Below, one piece after another: positions 49,249-60,262 of a DNA stretch of 64,000 nt (the first letter of the stretch is position 1; the number at the start of each line of letters is the position of its first letter). The position numbers and the translations under genes were made by a program. The notes below the pieces were generated by a model. It did not search any database and was not told where the DNA came from. It worked only from the letters and a program-made list of their open reading frames with translations. This DNA comes from Progne subis subis (Eukaryota; Chordata; Aves; Passeriformes; Hirundinidae), in the NCBI GenBank assembly GCA_022316685.1, contig JAKJHU010000033.1, positions 4,578,321 through 4,642,320 on the forward strand, written 5' to 3'.

Positions 49249-52200
49249 ACACAAGTGGCTCATGCAAGCACTGAGTGTTATTTGTGGTAGCAGTTTAGGA
49301 ATATTAGAGTTGACAAAGCACAGCATTTATCATAGTAGATAACAGCTTCTTACCTATGATATGAGATATTGAGACATAATAATATTGAAAGTATGAGAAC
49401 ATTTGTGAGAAAGCAATATTAAGAAAATGTAGATTTCAGGGTAACCAACATTTTCAGCTCTTTCCTTCCTGGGAACAGAAAATATTTCAAATAGAAAAGA
49501 CTAAATCATGTCCATTCACTTCATGTTTTCATTCTTTAGATATAAATTATCCTTTTGATTATATTTTACACTGATATAATTGTATCATATCCTAGATTAT
49601 TCTGCAGTAGTTCACAGGTTTTGTTAGCATTCCTATTTTAGTATGTTTCTTCTTAACAATTACAATAGCTTTTTTTAAAGCTTTTAACAGATCTCCAAAC
49701 ATGCAGATTTTGGGTCAATATCACGTGTGCTTGCGCAAGGTAAGTCATAATTGCTGTTACCCCTGCAGCTGTTAGTAAGCTCAGGTCAGAAATGAGGTTT
49801 TGACCCTTGGAAAAAGTCCAGTTCAAAGTCAGCTTACATGGGCACAAGAGCATCTGTATTTGTCATGCATTTTTTTTAGAAACAATAAGCAAATACGTCC
49901 CAGAGTAATATGACCTGTGGCAATATAGATTTTCTTTCTAACCATAAAGGACAAACATTTATGGGAACATTTTGTCAGTTCCATAGAAAGTAACAAATGT
50001 TCTTCAAGTGTTTGCTTGCAGTCCTGGAGGAGCTTTAATCAATAAGTACCTGAACTCCTACAATACCACGTTAATTCTGATGCAGAACCAGGCAATGGTG
50101 CTTTTGATATAAAATATCATGCTTACTGTGCCTTTCTAATGCAGAGCAATATTGAGTCTGTCCATTGCAAGAGACCAAGGAGAGAGAACAGTTTGTGTGA
50201 ATGACTTTTCATAACAGAATACGCACATAGACCTACACACATAGACCCTTATCCAGGAAATAAAGGAAAAGCTTTTTATTTTCCTTTGTCTGTGTTGTGG
50301 GGAAGCCCAAGATGAGCCGGGAGGAAGACTACGAGAAGTGTTTGAGATGACAAGGATGATATGCCAGCATTCACTGGGATGTTTTCTCAGCCATTGTCTG
50401 GGATCAAGTCTCTCACCTCAGGGGTGGTTTCTTTTCTGTAATGGTGAAAAGCACTATACTGTGCTTTATCTGTGGAGAACATAGGCAGAGCAATTATCAA
50501 TCTAATTTGAAATACTAGTAGTTTGTAAGAGAGGCAATTACAGAAGGAATATTTGATTTATGCTTTTCCCTCTCCTTCCTCAATCATTACTTTTCTTTCC
50601 AGAAAGAAGCTGGACAGAGAGCTGTTTTTCACCAATGTAAGTTTGGCTTTTTAATAAGTTCCAAAGAATCCTGCTGCTTCAAAATTGGACTTGCAAACCA
50701 GCATCTATTTATTTGAGAAAAAAAATTCCACAGGAAACGGTTCCTGTTTGATTAAGGGCTGGAAAAGCCCTCTATCATCCCTTCAAATTTATTTTAATAA
50801 AATTTCTATTTAAATTATCCCTCCCAAAAGGAGAAGGAGGATAATATGCATAGACTAAGAAGAAAATCGCGAGTTTTTAATTAAGCACCCAATAACCCAT
50901 TGTTAGACAGGAATTTATTACAACTTTTTTAGGAAGGGCAATACAGTAGCCTTATAAAATCTCCTCTGACACAGGTACCAGTAATACCTAGCCTGTGTTA
51001 GCCCTCTTTTACTCATTCACTCTATCTCAGCCTTATTCTCACCGCTGTCCTCATCTGCTGCCACATTTCAGCTTGACCTCTCTTTTTTTATCAAGGAGTA
51101 GTAAGGATCTGCCCGGAGCAGTCTGCCAGACACCCACCCTCCAAAACTATTGATCTATAGGAAAAATAAGCGTCAATAGCAGCACAGATAGAATCAGAGG
51201 CAGGGGCAGATCAAGAGGGCAACCTGAAGTGTAGATCAGACAGACTCCCTCAGCTCACAGGCAGCTTGAGGTTTTCATGTACTGAGATATCTTTCACCAC
51301 TCAGAAGTTACTTCAGAGCCTGATTCCTCTGCAAAGCAAAGACCTCAGACCACTTTGTGTGTTTCAAGTGCTTTTCGATCTGCACTGCTACCGATGTATG
51401 TCAGAACTTGACTTTAAAAGTTCTTGTAGCAGGCATGAAAGGAAGTGAGAACGGCAAACTCAGGCACATGGGCACAGCTTGTCTGCAAAGAGACTTGTAT
51501 AACTTTAAAGGAAGCAGAAGCTTTTCTGCTCCCTTTATAAACTCAGGAGTGTGCTTTATTTTTTCCTCAAATATTGCCTTACAACAGGTGAGAACAACAT
51601 CCTTGCCTAAAATTATGAGCCTCTGACTTATCAACAAAGTAGAAATGCAAACTGGGATCTCAGATTTCCAATGAGATCCACAAGCAGATTTTGTCAAAGA
51701 AGAGACAAGTAATTTAAATATACACAGAGATACAAGGACAAACGCGAAGCTGATCTGCATGCAACCAAAGCCAGATGAGCCTCAGGACTCTTTTTCCACA
51801 CATTATCATATTTTCTTTATGCAGCTTTAGAAAGGTCTTTTGGGTGAAGGTTAACTAAATTCTCTTCTTAGAACATAGTTTCTAGAGTAGGAGCCTATCT
51901 TTATCTAAACTGCTCTGAGGCCTCAATGTGTGTTTAACAAAAACACAGTTCAGAGGAGAGAATGCAATTGCTGCCTGGAACTGAGTGTAATTCAAATCTG
52001 ATATTTGGAAACTTCTGCCTCATAATCACAGTGGTGCCTGTGAAAATGTCAGGCCAATTCTTTACATTTAGAGAAAACAACATGTTTTTATGAAAGCACA
52101 AACACCGAGGTTGATTTCAGCTGCTTTCTAAAATGAAAGATTTTTTCCTAAGAGCTTCAAAGTACTTAATGCAAATTCTGTGCATGGACAGCACTTAGAG

Positions 52201-53334
52201 CCCCAAGAAACCAGCAGTAGCAGGGCTTCAGGAATTTTTGTCAATGCTGAGCTCAGAAGCCAAGTGCTCTAGAGATGAGAAAACAATTATTTGTGCAACT
52301 TATGGTCTTGTTACAGTTTGCAGTACTGAGAGAGGGAAGGCTGGGGCTGCTGCTTATTCCAAGCACTGGACTAATATAAAGATAAAAAGCACTAAACGCT
52401 GATGGAACAGACCAGATGAATGGAGTATAATTTCTCCATTCACTCATACTTCTATACACATCCATATGCAAAATATCTGAATCAGTAAACCTGTAATAAG
52501 GTGAATTTATAAAATACAGTGTTGACTACCAAAATAATGACTATACTATTTGCTTCACAGCAAATTATCTATACCAGAGGAAGACAAAAAGAAGATTTTA
52601 TATATATATATATATAATTTAAAGATACCTGATTAAAGTAGTGGAATAACGTTTCTGAAAGTACCAAAACGCTGAAGGGGCAGGGAGGGAACAGGAAATT
52701 AACTTCAGCAACTCAGAATTAATAGAGACAAAAAAGAAAAGGAAAAATCAAACCATTATTTTAACTGTTTCCTTGAGAATCATTGAGTTGTGGATCATAA
52801 TTTTCGAACATTTGCATTGACACAAAGAAATTTAGATAAATCCTGTATTTTTTTTTCTGTAAACTACCAAAGGTTCAAAATCCCTACAAGTATCTGGTTC
52901 TCTCTTAAAACCTGCCTCACTCCTGACCTAGAGTAAATGTTCCTTTGTCTGTAGATGCATCATGTAAGAACGTAATGTTTATGTAAGCAGACAAGCTTTA
53001 AAGGGAAAAACAGCAAAAACAAGTGAAATCCAGATTCTCTCTTTTGTAGAGTTTCTGATATTACATCACAGGAGGTACCATTTAGAGAGGGAAATGGCAA
53101 GTTTCAAATTCTGAACTGACAGTTGATTTTTAGGTTATCCTAAATGCCTTAAATCACAAAGCAATGGAAATAATGCTAGAAAGTAAGCTCTGAGTCCAGC
53201 CTACCGCTGCAAATGAGACTGTCTTGAAAACCCCCACAAATGGATAGAACACTTGATAAACTGTCCAATTACAGCAGGCAATCACAAGGATATGAAACCA
53301 GAAATTATCAGTTTCTCATCATCTCACAGAAGTT
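49249..53334. other. Non-coding unique sequence, no gene seen
   Basis: The longest open frame is about 119 codons on the minus strand (51401-51760), with no domain. Features seen are a 10-bp direct repeat CACATAGACC at 50224 and 50238, a CpG-containing TCGCGA near 50868 followed by TTTTTAATTAAG in a stretch that may be conserved, and an (AT)n run at 52599-52616. Confidence 0.65.
52599..52616. repeat. (TA)n microsatellite
   Basis: Nine TA units in a row, likely polymorphic. Confidence 0.9.
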
Positions 53335-53372
53335 TCTTTTCAGAGTCTAATAAAATTTGGACTCTGAAAAGA
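53335..53372. repeat. Inverted repeat with 13-bp perfect arms
   Basis: The left arm TCTTTTCAGAGTC (53335-53347) and right arm GACTCTGAAAAGA (53360-53372) pair exactly around a 12-base spacer. In RNA a T-G pair and two A-T pairs extend the stem inward, leaving a loop of about 6 bases and a stem of about 16 pairs. It lies 290 bp upstream of the larger hairpin at 53662-53724. Confidence 0.9.
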
Positions 53373-53661
53373 GTCCCCAGTTTGTCAGTAGTTTGGATCC
53401 TCTGAAGCAGAGCCAAGGTGAAGATCTAATTGTGACATCCTTAACCAAAACCCCTCTTTTGTTTGCCAAAGTAAAAAAATGAGACAGTCCAATGAATAAA
53501 ACCTTCCATAACAGAGTGTTCACAAACCATCTGCAGATTCAGACTCAGGTGACCCCTCTGACCAACAATAACAACTGATGTTCATATTTGAGAAGGGTCT
53601 ATTCCATCTGTGGATTTTTTTTTGAAAAAGATGATCAAATTAAATGAACTACATCATCATT
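53373..53661. other. Spacer between two hairpins, nothing seen
   Basis: About 290 bases of AT-rich unique sequence with no open frame of note, no simple repeat and no recognisable element. Confidence 0.6.
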
Positions 53662-53724
53662 CAAGCTACAAGTGGGTTAGTAATTTGCACAAATAATGAA
53701 AGTTACTTACCCACTTGTAGTCTG
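53662..53724. repeat. Near-perfect inverted repeat, pre-miRNA-like hairpin
   Basis: The left arm CTACAAGTGGGTTAGTAA (53666-53683) and right arm TTACTTACCCACTTGTAG (53703-53720) are reverse complements at 17 of 18 positions, the single mismatch being T against T (53678 and 53708). The stem continues inward by one G-U and two A-U pairs (53684-53686 with 53700-53702), leaving a loop of 13 bases. Outward it continues by a G-U pair and, past one mismatch, two more pairs. The whole fold is about 63 nucleotides with roughly 23 to 24 paired positions, close to pre-miRNA size though with a weak lower stem. No target-site duplication or known terminal inverted repeat flanks it. It could be a miRNA gene, a tiny palindromic transposon remnant or a template-switch palindrome. 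Which strand would be transcribed cannot be told. Confidence 0.9.
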
Positions 53725-56700
53725 TCTCATCATCACCACTCTCTCCTATTAAAATGAACAATGGTGTCTATTATCTTCATTAACCAAACTGTTTTGAATC
53801 AATATGAATCTCTACAGTCATAAGCTATTTTATCTGTGCCAGACTGGGATCTGCACTGAAACTTCAGTGGCATTATTATGTTATTTCCTGATGAAAGTGA
53901 TGCAAATGAAAATCTCTACTAGCTGGTACCTCAATCTTATATGCCCATAGTTGTATGCCTTGAAAAAGATGTTATAGTCCAGTCTAGGAGCAATTTATAG
54001 CAGAGATATTAGCTAAGATCAAAGGCAAAACTAGATGCTAATGAGTATGAAATGCATACCTCATACTTAGGAAAAGCCAAGGCCTCTAGGAAGGGTAGGA
54101 CATAAAACCAGAGTGCACATGTAGTTAATAAGTTGGAAGAACTTGTAATTATGAGAGAAGAAGAAATTAGAGCAACAGGAAGATATTAGAGAGAGATCTG
54201 GGGGGCTTTCAGTTGTATATTTTCAAATAGAAAATGCATACGGGAATGAAACAGCAACTATACTGGCCAGATTTGTCACAGTTATTCCATTTCTTTGCTG
54301 ATGTAAACATCAATAAGACCAGAACAGTAGCTGGGGGAATTTTATATCCTCAATTTTCATCCTTCTGCTGAATGACTGCGTGACACACTGTTCCCAGCTA
54401 CTAAATTATTTAATGTATCATCTACAAACACCTGGAAAAATATTTCTTGCTTCATTTCAATCCCTTGCATTTTATCCCCTAATCTACTAACAGAGGAAGT
54501 AATAAAAGCTGTCATTCCAAATGACTCCTTCAGATTGTTTGAAATTACTTCAGTAATGTGTTACCTCAAAGCTATTTTTAAATAATCCTTTAATATAATC
54601 CATCTTGTCCACTAAGGGATGTAAACAAAAAACTGTGAAACTAGAAGTGTGTTTAGTGGTTGCACTTCCTGAATAGTTAATTAACTTTTGTTAGGGTTGA
54701 TGGAGGAAAACTCAGAGGAACCATAATGGTCAATAGACCTGTGGTATATCTTCGTGATCTGGAATTTATACTGCAGGAGAAAATGATAGTAACACTCTTC
54801 TATATAATCTGGAAATTGTCTCTGGACCACTGCCATCTTTAATAGAGGAAAAAAAAAGGTGCCAGAGAACCCTCAGTGAAATGTCAGCACTGGGCTGAGA
54901 CCTTTGTGTCCAAATTCATGAGCCTTTTCTCTCCAAGCTTAAAACACTAAACCAGACACAGCTCAATGAACATGCAAGAAAGAGGTTGCCCATGGGATGG
55001 GCTAAAGAGCCAGGTCCCAGCTCTCAGGCTGTGTGTTCCAGAGTTAAAACACATTTTGGATGGAGCTACACTGCCCATAAGTGTGAGTCCACCGGCAGAT
55101 GATGGCCATGTGCCTTGATGAACACAGCATTGGGTTTGAGGAAACATCTTGCCCCTGTCTGTGAGTGTTTTCTGCCTGGGTCCACATCCCCATAGCTCTG
55201 CCAGCCACTGGGGCAGCATGAGAATCCCTGGATCTACTTTGGACGTGCTAAGCTGCGTTTCTGAAAGGCCCAAAGGGTTGTGCTAGTGCAGATGACTCTC
55301 CTGAAGCGAGGCAGGGAGCAGCTTTGCCCAGCTCCCTCCACCAGCTGTGTGGTGGGACTGGAGAGCCAGCAAGGGCCAGCCGTGGAACAGAGGCAGAAAT
55401 GATGGAATTTCAGCCAAAATCACTTAGGGATGTGTTCCACAGCATGCAATGTCTCTGAAACCTGCATCGGCCACATTTGACAACAGCTGCTTGTTTTCAA
55501 AAGTGCCTTTAATCAGCAAGCCTCTGCACAATTGGCTGCTCTAAAGCACCACACAAATTTTGGTGTTAGGTGAGCTGCTGCTTTGCATACTGGGAAGAGG
55601 AAATCTCATACTGCTCCCTGGAAAATTCAGGGGGTGAACATCTGCAGAGGATGACAGCAACTAGGAAGTTTATAAATTGGTTAGCAGCAAACTGCATGTC
55701 TGCACACCCCTCTATGTCACTGGCATCTGCCAAAACACAGCATCTCACCCGTGGCCATCTGTACTTGATAGAAAGGAGAGGGGACACAGCCAAGAGCTCA
55801 TCCGTGCTAGCAGGGACAGAAACACTTGCTGCCAGGATGTCTTGTCCCCTTCCTCAGTCACATCAACAGCACAAAGCTGTGGTACTGTAGTTTCTTATTT
55901 GACAGCTTTCAGCTCCTTCCTGAGGCTGCTAAAGGAACATCTCTGTGACAAGCATTGAGTTTCAGCCCAGAAAGGAAGATAAAAAGACATCTCTGTCAAA
56001 ACAGTGGCCTGGTTTGTCAAACCTGCCAACCTGATGCAAACACTCCAAAACCTATACAATCCGACCCACATACGGTAACAACCTAAATTCAGAGTTATCC
56101 ACCACTGATAAAACATAACAAAGTTAGTGAGAAATAAGGAGGTGAATTGATGATGGTTGAATACTTGGAAGCTTGGATATCTACTTAAAAGTATTTTTAA
56201 AAAAATATTGGCTTACATTGATATAGTAACAATCAGTGCTCTGAATTCTCCTGACTCTCAACAAACAGCTTGCAGCCACACCATTGATTTTGAAGCCTGT
56301 CTGTGCTCACCCTGTTGTAGTAACACAGATCTCAGGCAGAAGAGCACAGCATTGCTCATCCAAACCCAAAATGGAAGTTTGTACTGGGGTAGAGAAATGC
56401 AACAGCTCTTATCATTACACAGATTACAGCAGTTTTCAGACCAAATCAGCAACTCATCACCACGCCCTCTCTTGCTTTCCTCTTAATTCCATGCCATGCA
56501 CTGCCAAAGCTTTACCTTCAGACAGCCGTGGCACAGGTCTGATCCCAGGGTGCATCAATTCCATTTAACAAAAGAGCAGAAAATTACCTTGGCAAAAAGC
56601 AAAGCCCTCATTTGGGTTACAGAGGCAAATTGGCTCCCATGCAAACAGATGAGTACCACAGCCAAGGAAGGAGGGAGAGGGATCTCACTCTTTCATTTCA

Positions 56701-56834
56701 GTCAGCTGTGACCAGCTCAGCTGCCTCCTGCATTCCCCAGCCTCACTGCAGGCACTACAGGAGCAAATAGCTCATCTTGCCTCTGAAGATATCAGTGCTG
56801 ACAAGGAAGACATGTGAGGGATTAGGGAAAACAA
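53725..56834. other. Non-coding unique sequence, no gene seen
   Basis: Open frames reach about 109 codons on overlapping frames and strands around 54947-56568, none with a recognisable domain. 54940-55480 is moderately GC-rich. I see no repeats or RNA genes here. Confidence 0.65.
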
Positions 56835-56925
56835 GATTTGCAGGGAAGTCATTTGCCTGTTATCACACAACCATTCCGTGACAGAGCTGTTTACCAAGAC
56901 CCCTCAGACTGCAGTGTTTGAACAA
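56835..56925 (+). mobile_element. MIR (CORE-SINE) relic, central and 3' part
   Basis: GGGAAGTCATTTGCC, then TATCACACAACCATT, then CCGTGACAGAGCTG, then AAGACCCCTCAGACTGCAGTG runs parallel to MIR (AAGTGACTTGCCCAAGGTCACACAGC, AGTGGCAGAGC, ACCCAGGTCTGTCTGACTCCAAAGC). The order and spacing of the blocks are right although individual bases are diverged. Inactive relic. Confidence 0.6.
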
Positions 56926-59900
56926 AGCTATTACCTTTACCATCAAATTTATTTTCATTTTTTTGAGAATATTATTTTTTTTTCTGTCCACTGTCAGCTT
57001 TTCTCTTTAAAATAGCTTCTTCTTGATCAGCTGGAGTGCGGTCAAAACATGTTGACTACATCATAAATCACACACAAAAACCCGCCAGAGGCTAAATGTG
57101 AAAAAAACACATGCAATGAAAACTCCAAATGAAGCACTGAAAAATAAGAGTCATGGAGAAACAGAAAGCCACTTCTTTTAGTGTGAAAATCATGCTACCA
57201 TATTTTTAAATTCACAGTGGAAATAGTTCTCAGCAGTCAAAGTGAGGGAGAGGATCTGTGTGGAAGTAAATCAGCCCTACAGAAATGCGTGCTATTCTTC
57301 AAAATGCAGGAAATTTGAAAGGTGTGCCTGAAACCCCTACATAAGTTGATCTCAATGAATATTTGCAACTATTTCTCAAGTAAAAAAGATCCATCGAATA
57401 AAATGCAGATGTTTTCCAATAGCTGAACTTTTAAAACTTTTTAATAATAATTTTCTAACTATAAGAAACTGAATTAAGCATATTCCTGGCCCACCTAAGA
57501 GAAAAATGTTTTAAGGCTTAAACTTTATAAATCTTCAGCACTGGTGAAAAGAATTATTTTCCCTTGGGCTACTAATGAGTGGCTGGGTTTACCAGCGTTT
57601 GAAAGAGTATTAGACATTTATATGGCTAATGAGAGCATTCATGGTTACGTAAGAAGGGATAAATAAAATTAAGGCTATAAGCCTTCATCCTTCAGGGCTA
57701 AGGAAAAAAATTCTTTGGTGGTAAACTATTCTATGAAGACCTGAGGTAAAATCCTGGCCTTGTTAAAGTTAGAACTCTTCCAAAATAGCTGTGGTTTTAC
57801 CTCAACCTTGCTTAACTATGCAGCTTTCCCTGACTTCATTAGACTATTCATCATCTGCAGAGCTGCTTATTCTTTTTCACAGCACCTGAAAACAACCAGC
57901 ATAGCTACAGATAAGCAGTTGGTATGATTTGATGTATAAACTGTAATGACAGTTTCTGTATTCCTTTCATGTCTCTTTTAGAGAACTGAAATTAAATATT
58001 AGATCTGATTAGGAACAGACAGGCTGCTATTTTCACTGGCCCTAGGACTATTAAAGTCCTTGGTATGAGGCAAGAGCACAGTACAGTACCTGCCCATCAC
58101 ACCATCCTCCTGCTCCCAGGGAGCAGCACCAGGTGTTGAGTTATTCATGGAGAAACTCTGCTCCAGTGCCAGCTTAAATTCCTTTGCATCACCCTCAGAG
58201 CAGGATCCCTGAAATGCCCCAGCATCTGTCATTAGTCCTGACTGGTGTCTTGTGAGCAGCCTCGTACCTGCAGGACCCTTCAAGCAGGCTCTCTCAACTC
58301 CCACTCTCTTCACTACCTGTCAGCTGTTCCCCAGGGCTCAGACAAGCACCAAACCCCACTGCTTCCTCCTCTATTTTCCTCTGGTTTTCTACCTTCTTGG
58401 GCCTCCCACAGACACACACATCTCCCTGCTGTTTCTGCCCCAGCAGTTCTGCCTCCAGCCAGTTCCTTTATTTCCTCTACTCATGTGGCAGACATGCAGT
58501 GGAACAACACAGGGCTTCCAAAGGGTGGAAGCCACCTCTCCATTTATGGAGCCTCTGTTTGAGCTGCCAGCAATGCAGGATAGACCCAGGCAGGTCTTTG
58601 GGAACTGGAAGGCAGAGCCAGATGCTGGAGCTTTCCTGCTTGTCTTGGTAGCATATCCAGCAGCCTACATAACTCATCATGATTACTCACTGCATTGTGA
58701 CAGGATTTGGGATTACTCTTTTGATGTTTGCCAGCATGAGCCAGGACTACGTAACTCCTTTAACACCATGGTGAGGCATGATTCCAAGGGTGTTTAAATG
58801 GTGGAGGGTTATACTCACTCAGTGCTGCTGGTGACAGCATCCCCTCCCTGTAGGCATCCACCTTTTCATGCCTCATGTATGGGATATTCTCCCTAGTAAA
58901 GTACCAAAATGATTGAATATTAGAGAACAAAAGTGATGTATTGAATTAAAGCCATTTTTTTTCTCCCCTCATGTGCTTAACCCCCCCAGTTCCTTCTGTA
59001 GAGGTAGAAAGAGAGAGAGAACTCCAGTTGACAGATAAGACATTTACCACAGAGCAAGGGGTGAGACAGAAAAAAAATGTGTGCACCTGCTGCTTGACTT
59101 CTCCATGAGGAAAGTTAGGAAACTTGTGAACATAGTGAAATACTAATAAATCCTGCATAACAGGAATCCTGAGACTGGTCAGTCTTTTACTGACTAACTT
59201 CTTCCAAGAATCTTGCAGCACAAATTGTTAAGGGGTAATTCTCAAAAGCTGTTACAGAAATAGGTGTTCATTACACTTGATTTTCACAGGAATTTCAGTG
59301 TAAAATCCCCTCCAGAAAAACCTGGGCTCAGTGTTACTGAGCCTTATTTTCTTTTCTCTGAAACTGAGCTTCTTACCCAGCTTCCTGAAGACTTTGTGTG
59401 TCTGGGGATAAGGCTTATATCATGCTGCTTTTAGTATCCTGACCAATAACACTGGGAAAACCCTACAACAAACAAGTTACACCAACTCAAGTTTTGCAGA
59501 AAGATGAAGTAAAACCTTTATTTCCTTTCTGGATGTTCAGCTTGAGACCCAGAGCTTTTAATGAACAAGGTGCACTTTGTATCTCCTGATGCCTTTGTCC
59601 CAGGTACATCAAAGCTATCCTATGTATATATTGCTGAATATTCCTTAAATATACACAGAGATTCATGTATCCATTGACTGTGACTGGCTTTAGAGGTGAT
59701 ATCAGAGAGCTCAGATCCCCCTTTTGGCTGGAAAAGGTCTGGGTGAAGCAGCCTGCCAGCCAGTGGAAGGGTTATCACCACAGCTGGCCAAGACTGAGCC
59801 AACATCAGAACCACACCAGCTTTATGGACAAAATGTAATTCCTTGAGGGAGGAAGATAACTGCTCTAACTCACAAATTGGTTCACGCTCCCCTCATTTCC

Positions 59901-60187
59901 AGCAGCATGAAGCAGAGTTTGTTCCTTCAAATATGTTGTACAGGTACTAGGAAAACAAAAGAACCAACAAAAAAATCCACAAAGGAATCAGCACAAGGAA
60001 CTTTCCCAAAGAGAGGCAGCATTGACACTCCAGGGAGAAGACTTTACAGCTTGTGAAATCCTTACAGGTGAGGAAGTTAAAAGACCTTTATCACTAGGAA
60101 CACTTTATCATGGGGAACCATGCCCTAGGATGGATATGAGGTTACACAGTTAAACCAGCATTCAGTTTTGAATCTCCAGTTGTTCAA
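56926..60187. other. Non-coding sequence; GC-richer island with the longest ORF, no gene recognised
   Basis: 58090-58770 is rich in pyrimidines and GC compared with its flanks and contains the longest open frame of the window, 181 codons at 58252-58797 (plus), overlapped by 105- and 84-codon frames. The translation is rich in Leu, Phe, Pro and Ser and matches no domain I know. There is no splice-site arrangement or upstream promoter I would defend. A perfect PAR-bZIP type site TTACGTAA is at 57645-57652. A weak MIR-like segment lies near 59028-59070. Confidence 0.55.
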
Positions 60188-60262
60188 GCTCAGAGAGGTT
60201 AGAGCTTTGTCCATGGATGTCAGGATACAGGGCTCTCAATCAAAGCTCATCTGCACTGTCAC
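60188..60262 (+). mobile_element. Possible MIR (CORE-SINE) relic
   Basis: GCTCAGAGAGGTTAGAGCTT, then TGTCCATGGATGTCAGGATA, then CAGGGCTC resembles MIR (CTCAGAGAGGTTAAGTGACTTGCCCAAGGTCACACAGC, then GCAGAGC). The first 16 bases are the strongest part and the rest is loose. Confidence 0.45.

Noticed and set aside
58252..58797. 181-codon open frame as a possible protein gene
   Set aside because: No recognisable domain, overlapping frames of similar texture, and no supporting gene structure. A frame of this length can occur by chance in GC- and pyrimidine-rich DNA.
59028..59070. ACAGATAAG...CAGAG segment resembling MIR
   Set aside because: Too short and interrupted to separate from chance without a profile search.
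59325..59343. Inverted repeat GGCTCAGT/ACTGAGCC with 3-base loop
   Set aside because: Eight-bp arms are expected by chance several times in the window.
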